Below are positions 63,233-64,000 of a stretch of 64,000 nt of DNA, in pieces. The notes under the pieces were generated by a model. That model saw nothing but the letters and a program-made list of their open reading frames with translations, was not told the DNA's origin and did no database searches. The DNA is from Shewanella oneidensis MR-1 (GTDB lineage Bacteria > Pseudomonadota > Gammaproteobacteria > Enterobacterales > Shewanellaceae), in the NCBI RefSeq assembly GCF_000146165.2, contig NC_004347.2, positions 4,387,029 through 4,451,028 of the forward strand, given 5' to 3'. The position numbers and the translations under genes were made by a program. Each line of letters begins with the position of its first letter. Position 1 is the first letter of the stretch.

Positions 63233-63251
63233 GATCCAGAACGTGGAATAA
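63233..63251. other. Right attachment site (attR) of the island
   Basis: GATCCAGAACGTGGAATAA matches the yicC end at 18 of 19 bases. The next gene beyond it is another integrase, so this site is also likely to be attL of a second element. Confidence 0.8.
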
Positions 63252-63332
63252 TATCCGCAACCATCGATTTAGCATCATTATCCATTGTTTTTAAAAAATT
63301 TTAACCTATCAATCGTCAATACCATCCATATA

Positions 63333-63410
63333 TACCCACCACTACCCACCGCCATATGGTGGGTATATTGGTGGGTATACTACAATAATCCCGATCGTCA
63401 GTGGTGGGTA
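63333..63410. repeat. TACCCACC / GGTGGGTA repeats upstream of the second integrase
   Basis: TACCCACC at 63333 and 63343, and GGTGGGTA at 63358, 63370 and 63403. They sit between attR and the second integrase, in the same relative place as the GTGGTTACTA repeats of the first island but with a different sequence, as expected for arm sites of a different integrase. Confidence 0.6.
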
Positions 63411-63460
63411 TTATTGGCTTTCATAAAAGCAACCTTAAGGTCATGATGGGGAATGGATTT

Positions 63461-64000
63461 ATGGGAAACTTGACAGTAAAAGAGATTGAGTCCAAGGCTA
63501 AAGGAGAGCCAGGCCGGTATGCAGATGGAGCCGGTCAGTATTTTGTTGTCCCAAAACTTGGCGTTCCATATTGGATGCTCCGTTACACGGCGAAATCCAA
63601 ACGCCAAGAAATGACCTTAGCAAAATACAGTGATATGTCTCTTGCTGATGCGCGTGCGGAAGCTGCTACCAAAATGAAACAGTTTCGCGATGGTCTCGAC
63701 CCGCTCGTAGCCAAAAAACGTGCAGAGCAATCCCAAATCAAAACTGTTGATGAGCTTTTTGCTGATTGGCATCTAGGTAACATCAATCGACTTAAATACG
63801 CAATATTCCAAAACGTATCTACAGCAAGGATATAGCGCCGCATATAGGCAGCTTTAATATCGATACTGTTACAGCTAGAGATATCAGAAACATCCTTAAA
63901 GCTATCGCAGCGACAGGCCGCCCAGCCATCGCTAACGATGCTCTAATGTACTGCAAGCAGCTTTTTAAACACGGCATAAAGCTGGATCTGCTTGGCACAA
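63461..64000 (+). pseudogene. Second P4-type tyrosine integrase, frameshifted and cut by the window end
   Basis: The N-terminal arm-binding domain is clear (GRYADGAGQYFVVPKLGVPYWMLRY, MSLADARAEAATKMKQFRDGLDPLV). Near 63800 the frame slips: one frame ends at TAG 63833-63835, while NIPKRIYSKDIAPHIGSF and RDIRNILKAIAATGRPAIANDALMYCKQLFKHGIKLDLL continue in another frame to the window edge, matching the first integrase. A 1-nt deletion or sequencing error is likely. The ATG at 63461 gives a typical family N-terminus. Confidence 0.8.

Larger units (their letters stand above)
47087..63251. mobile_element. Genomic island at yicC (about 16.1 kb)
   Basis: Bounded by the 19-bp att duplication. It begins with a P4-type integrase beside attL and has matching 10-bp direct repeats near both ends. 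Cargo: YagK/YfjJ-type and HGG-motif proteins, a type I restriction-modification locus with an embedded fic, DUF3800 and unknown proteins, and a zinc-ribbon-like protein. Two IS elements sit inside. With its integrase truncated, the island could move only with help in trans. Confidence 0.8.

Noticed and set aside
63325..63415. Possible short CRISPR-like array from the repeated CCCACC/GGTGGG units
   Set aside because: The units are 8 bp, occur in both orientations and have irregular short spacing; they fit integrase arm sites rather than CRISPR repeats.

Overview
The window is chromosomal DNA of a gammaproteobacterium, almost certainly Shewanella (S. oneidensis or a close relative). This rests on gene order and protein resemblance read by eye, not on a database search. 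It holds a conserved core backbone (about 1-47.1 kb) followed by accessory DNA (47.1-64 kb).

1-17.3 kb: a complete dcw (division and cell wall) cluster on the minus strand, in transcription order mraZ-rsmH-ftsL-ftsI-murE-murF-mraY-murD-ftsW-murG-murC-ftsQ-ftsA-ftsZ-lpxC. Many genes abut or overlap by 1-20 bp. A sigma70-like promoter with a perfect TTGACA and in-phase MraZ boxes precede mraZ. The ddl gene found between murC and ftsQ in E. coli is missing. The cluster ends against the convergent 3' end of a DciA-like gene, and the lpxC terminator lies inside that gene.

17.3-35.5 kb: a small hypothetical gene, glpK, a frameshifted sulfide:quinone oxidoreductase-like gene, a FadL-type outer-membrane protein, and the leuABCD operon with a Leu-rich leader peptide and attenuator. 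Next comes a TPR/degenerate-GGDEF membrane protein gene split by an IS10-like element with a perfect 9-bp target duplication. Then recQ, yigI and rarD, in a neighbourhood like that of E. coli.

35.5-47.1 kb: a PH-domain-like membrane protein, argA (probable ARG boxes), rpmB-rpmG, radC, coaBC-dut-slmA, an S9 peptidase, folE, rph-pyrE (attenuator between them) and yicC.

47.1-63.25 kb: a genomic island inserted at the 3' end of yicC. Its ends are marked by an imperfect 19-bp duplication of the yicC terminus and by 10-bp direct repeats at the same 12-bp pitch near both ends. It carries a P4-type integrase truncated by an IS256-family element, two phage-satellite-like genes, and a type I restriction-modification locus (hsdR-fic-hsdM-hsdS-DUF3800-unknown). 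An IS3-family element sits just upstream of hsdR, and an unknown zinc-ribbon-like protein lies near the right end. The Fic gene sits inside the hsd locus behind two families of regularly spaced inverted repeats; this is the most likely place for under-described biology. Beyond the right att site begins a second integrase, with different arm-like repeats and a frameshift, so two elements seem to be stacked in tandem at yicC.

No rRNA, tRNA or CRISPR array was seen.
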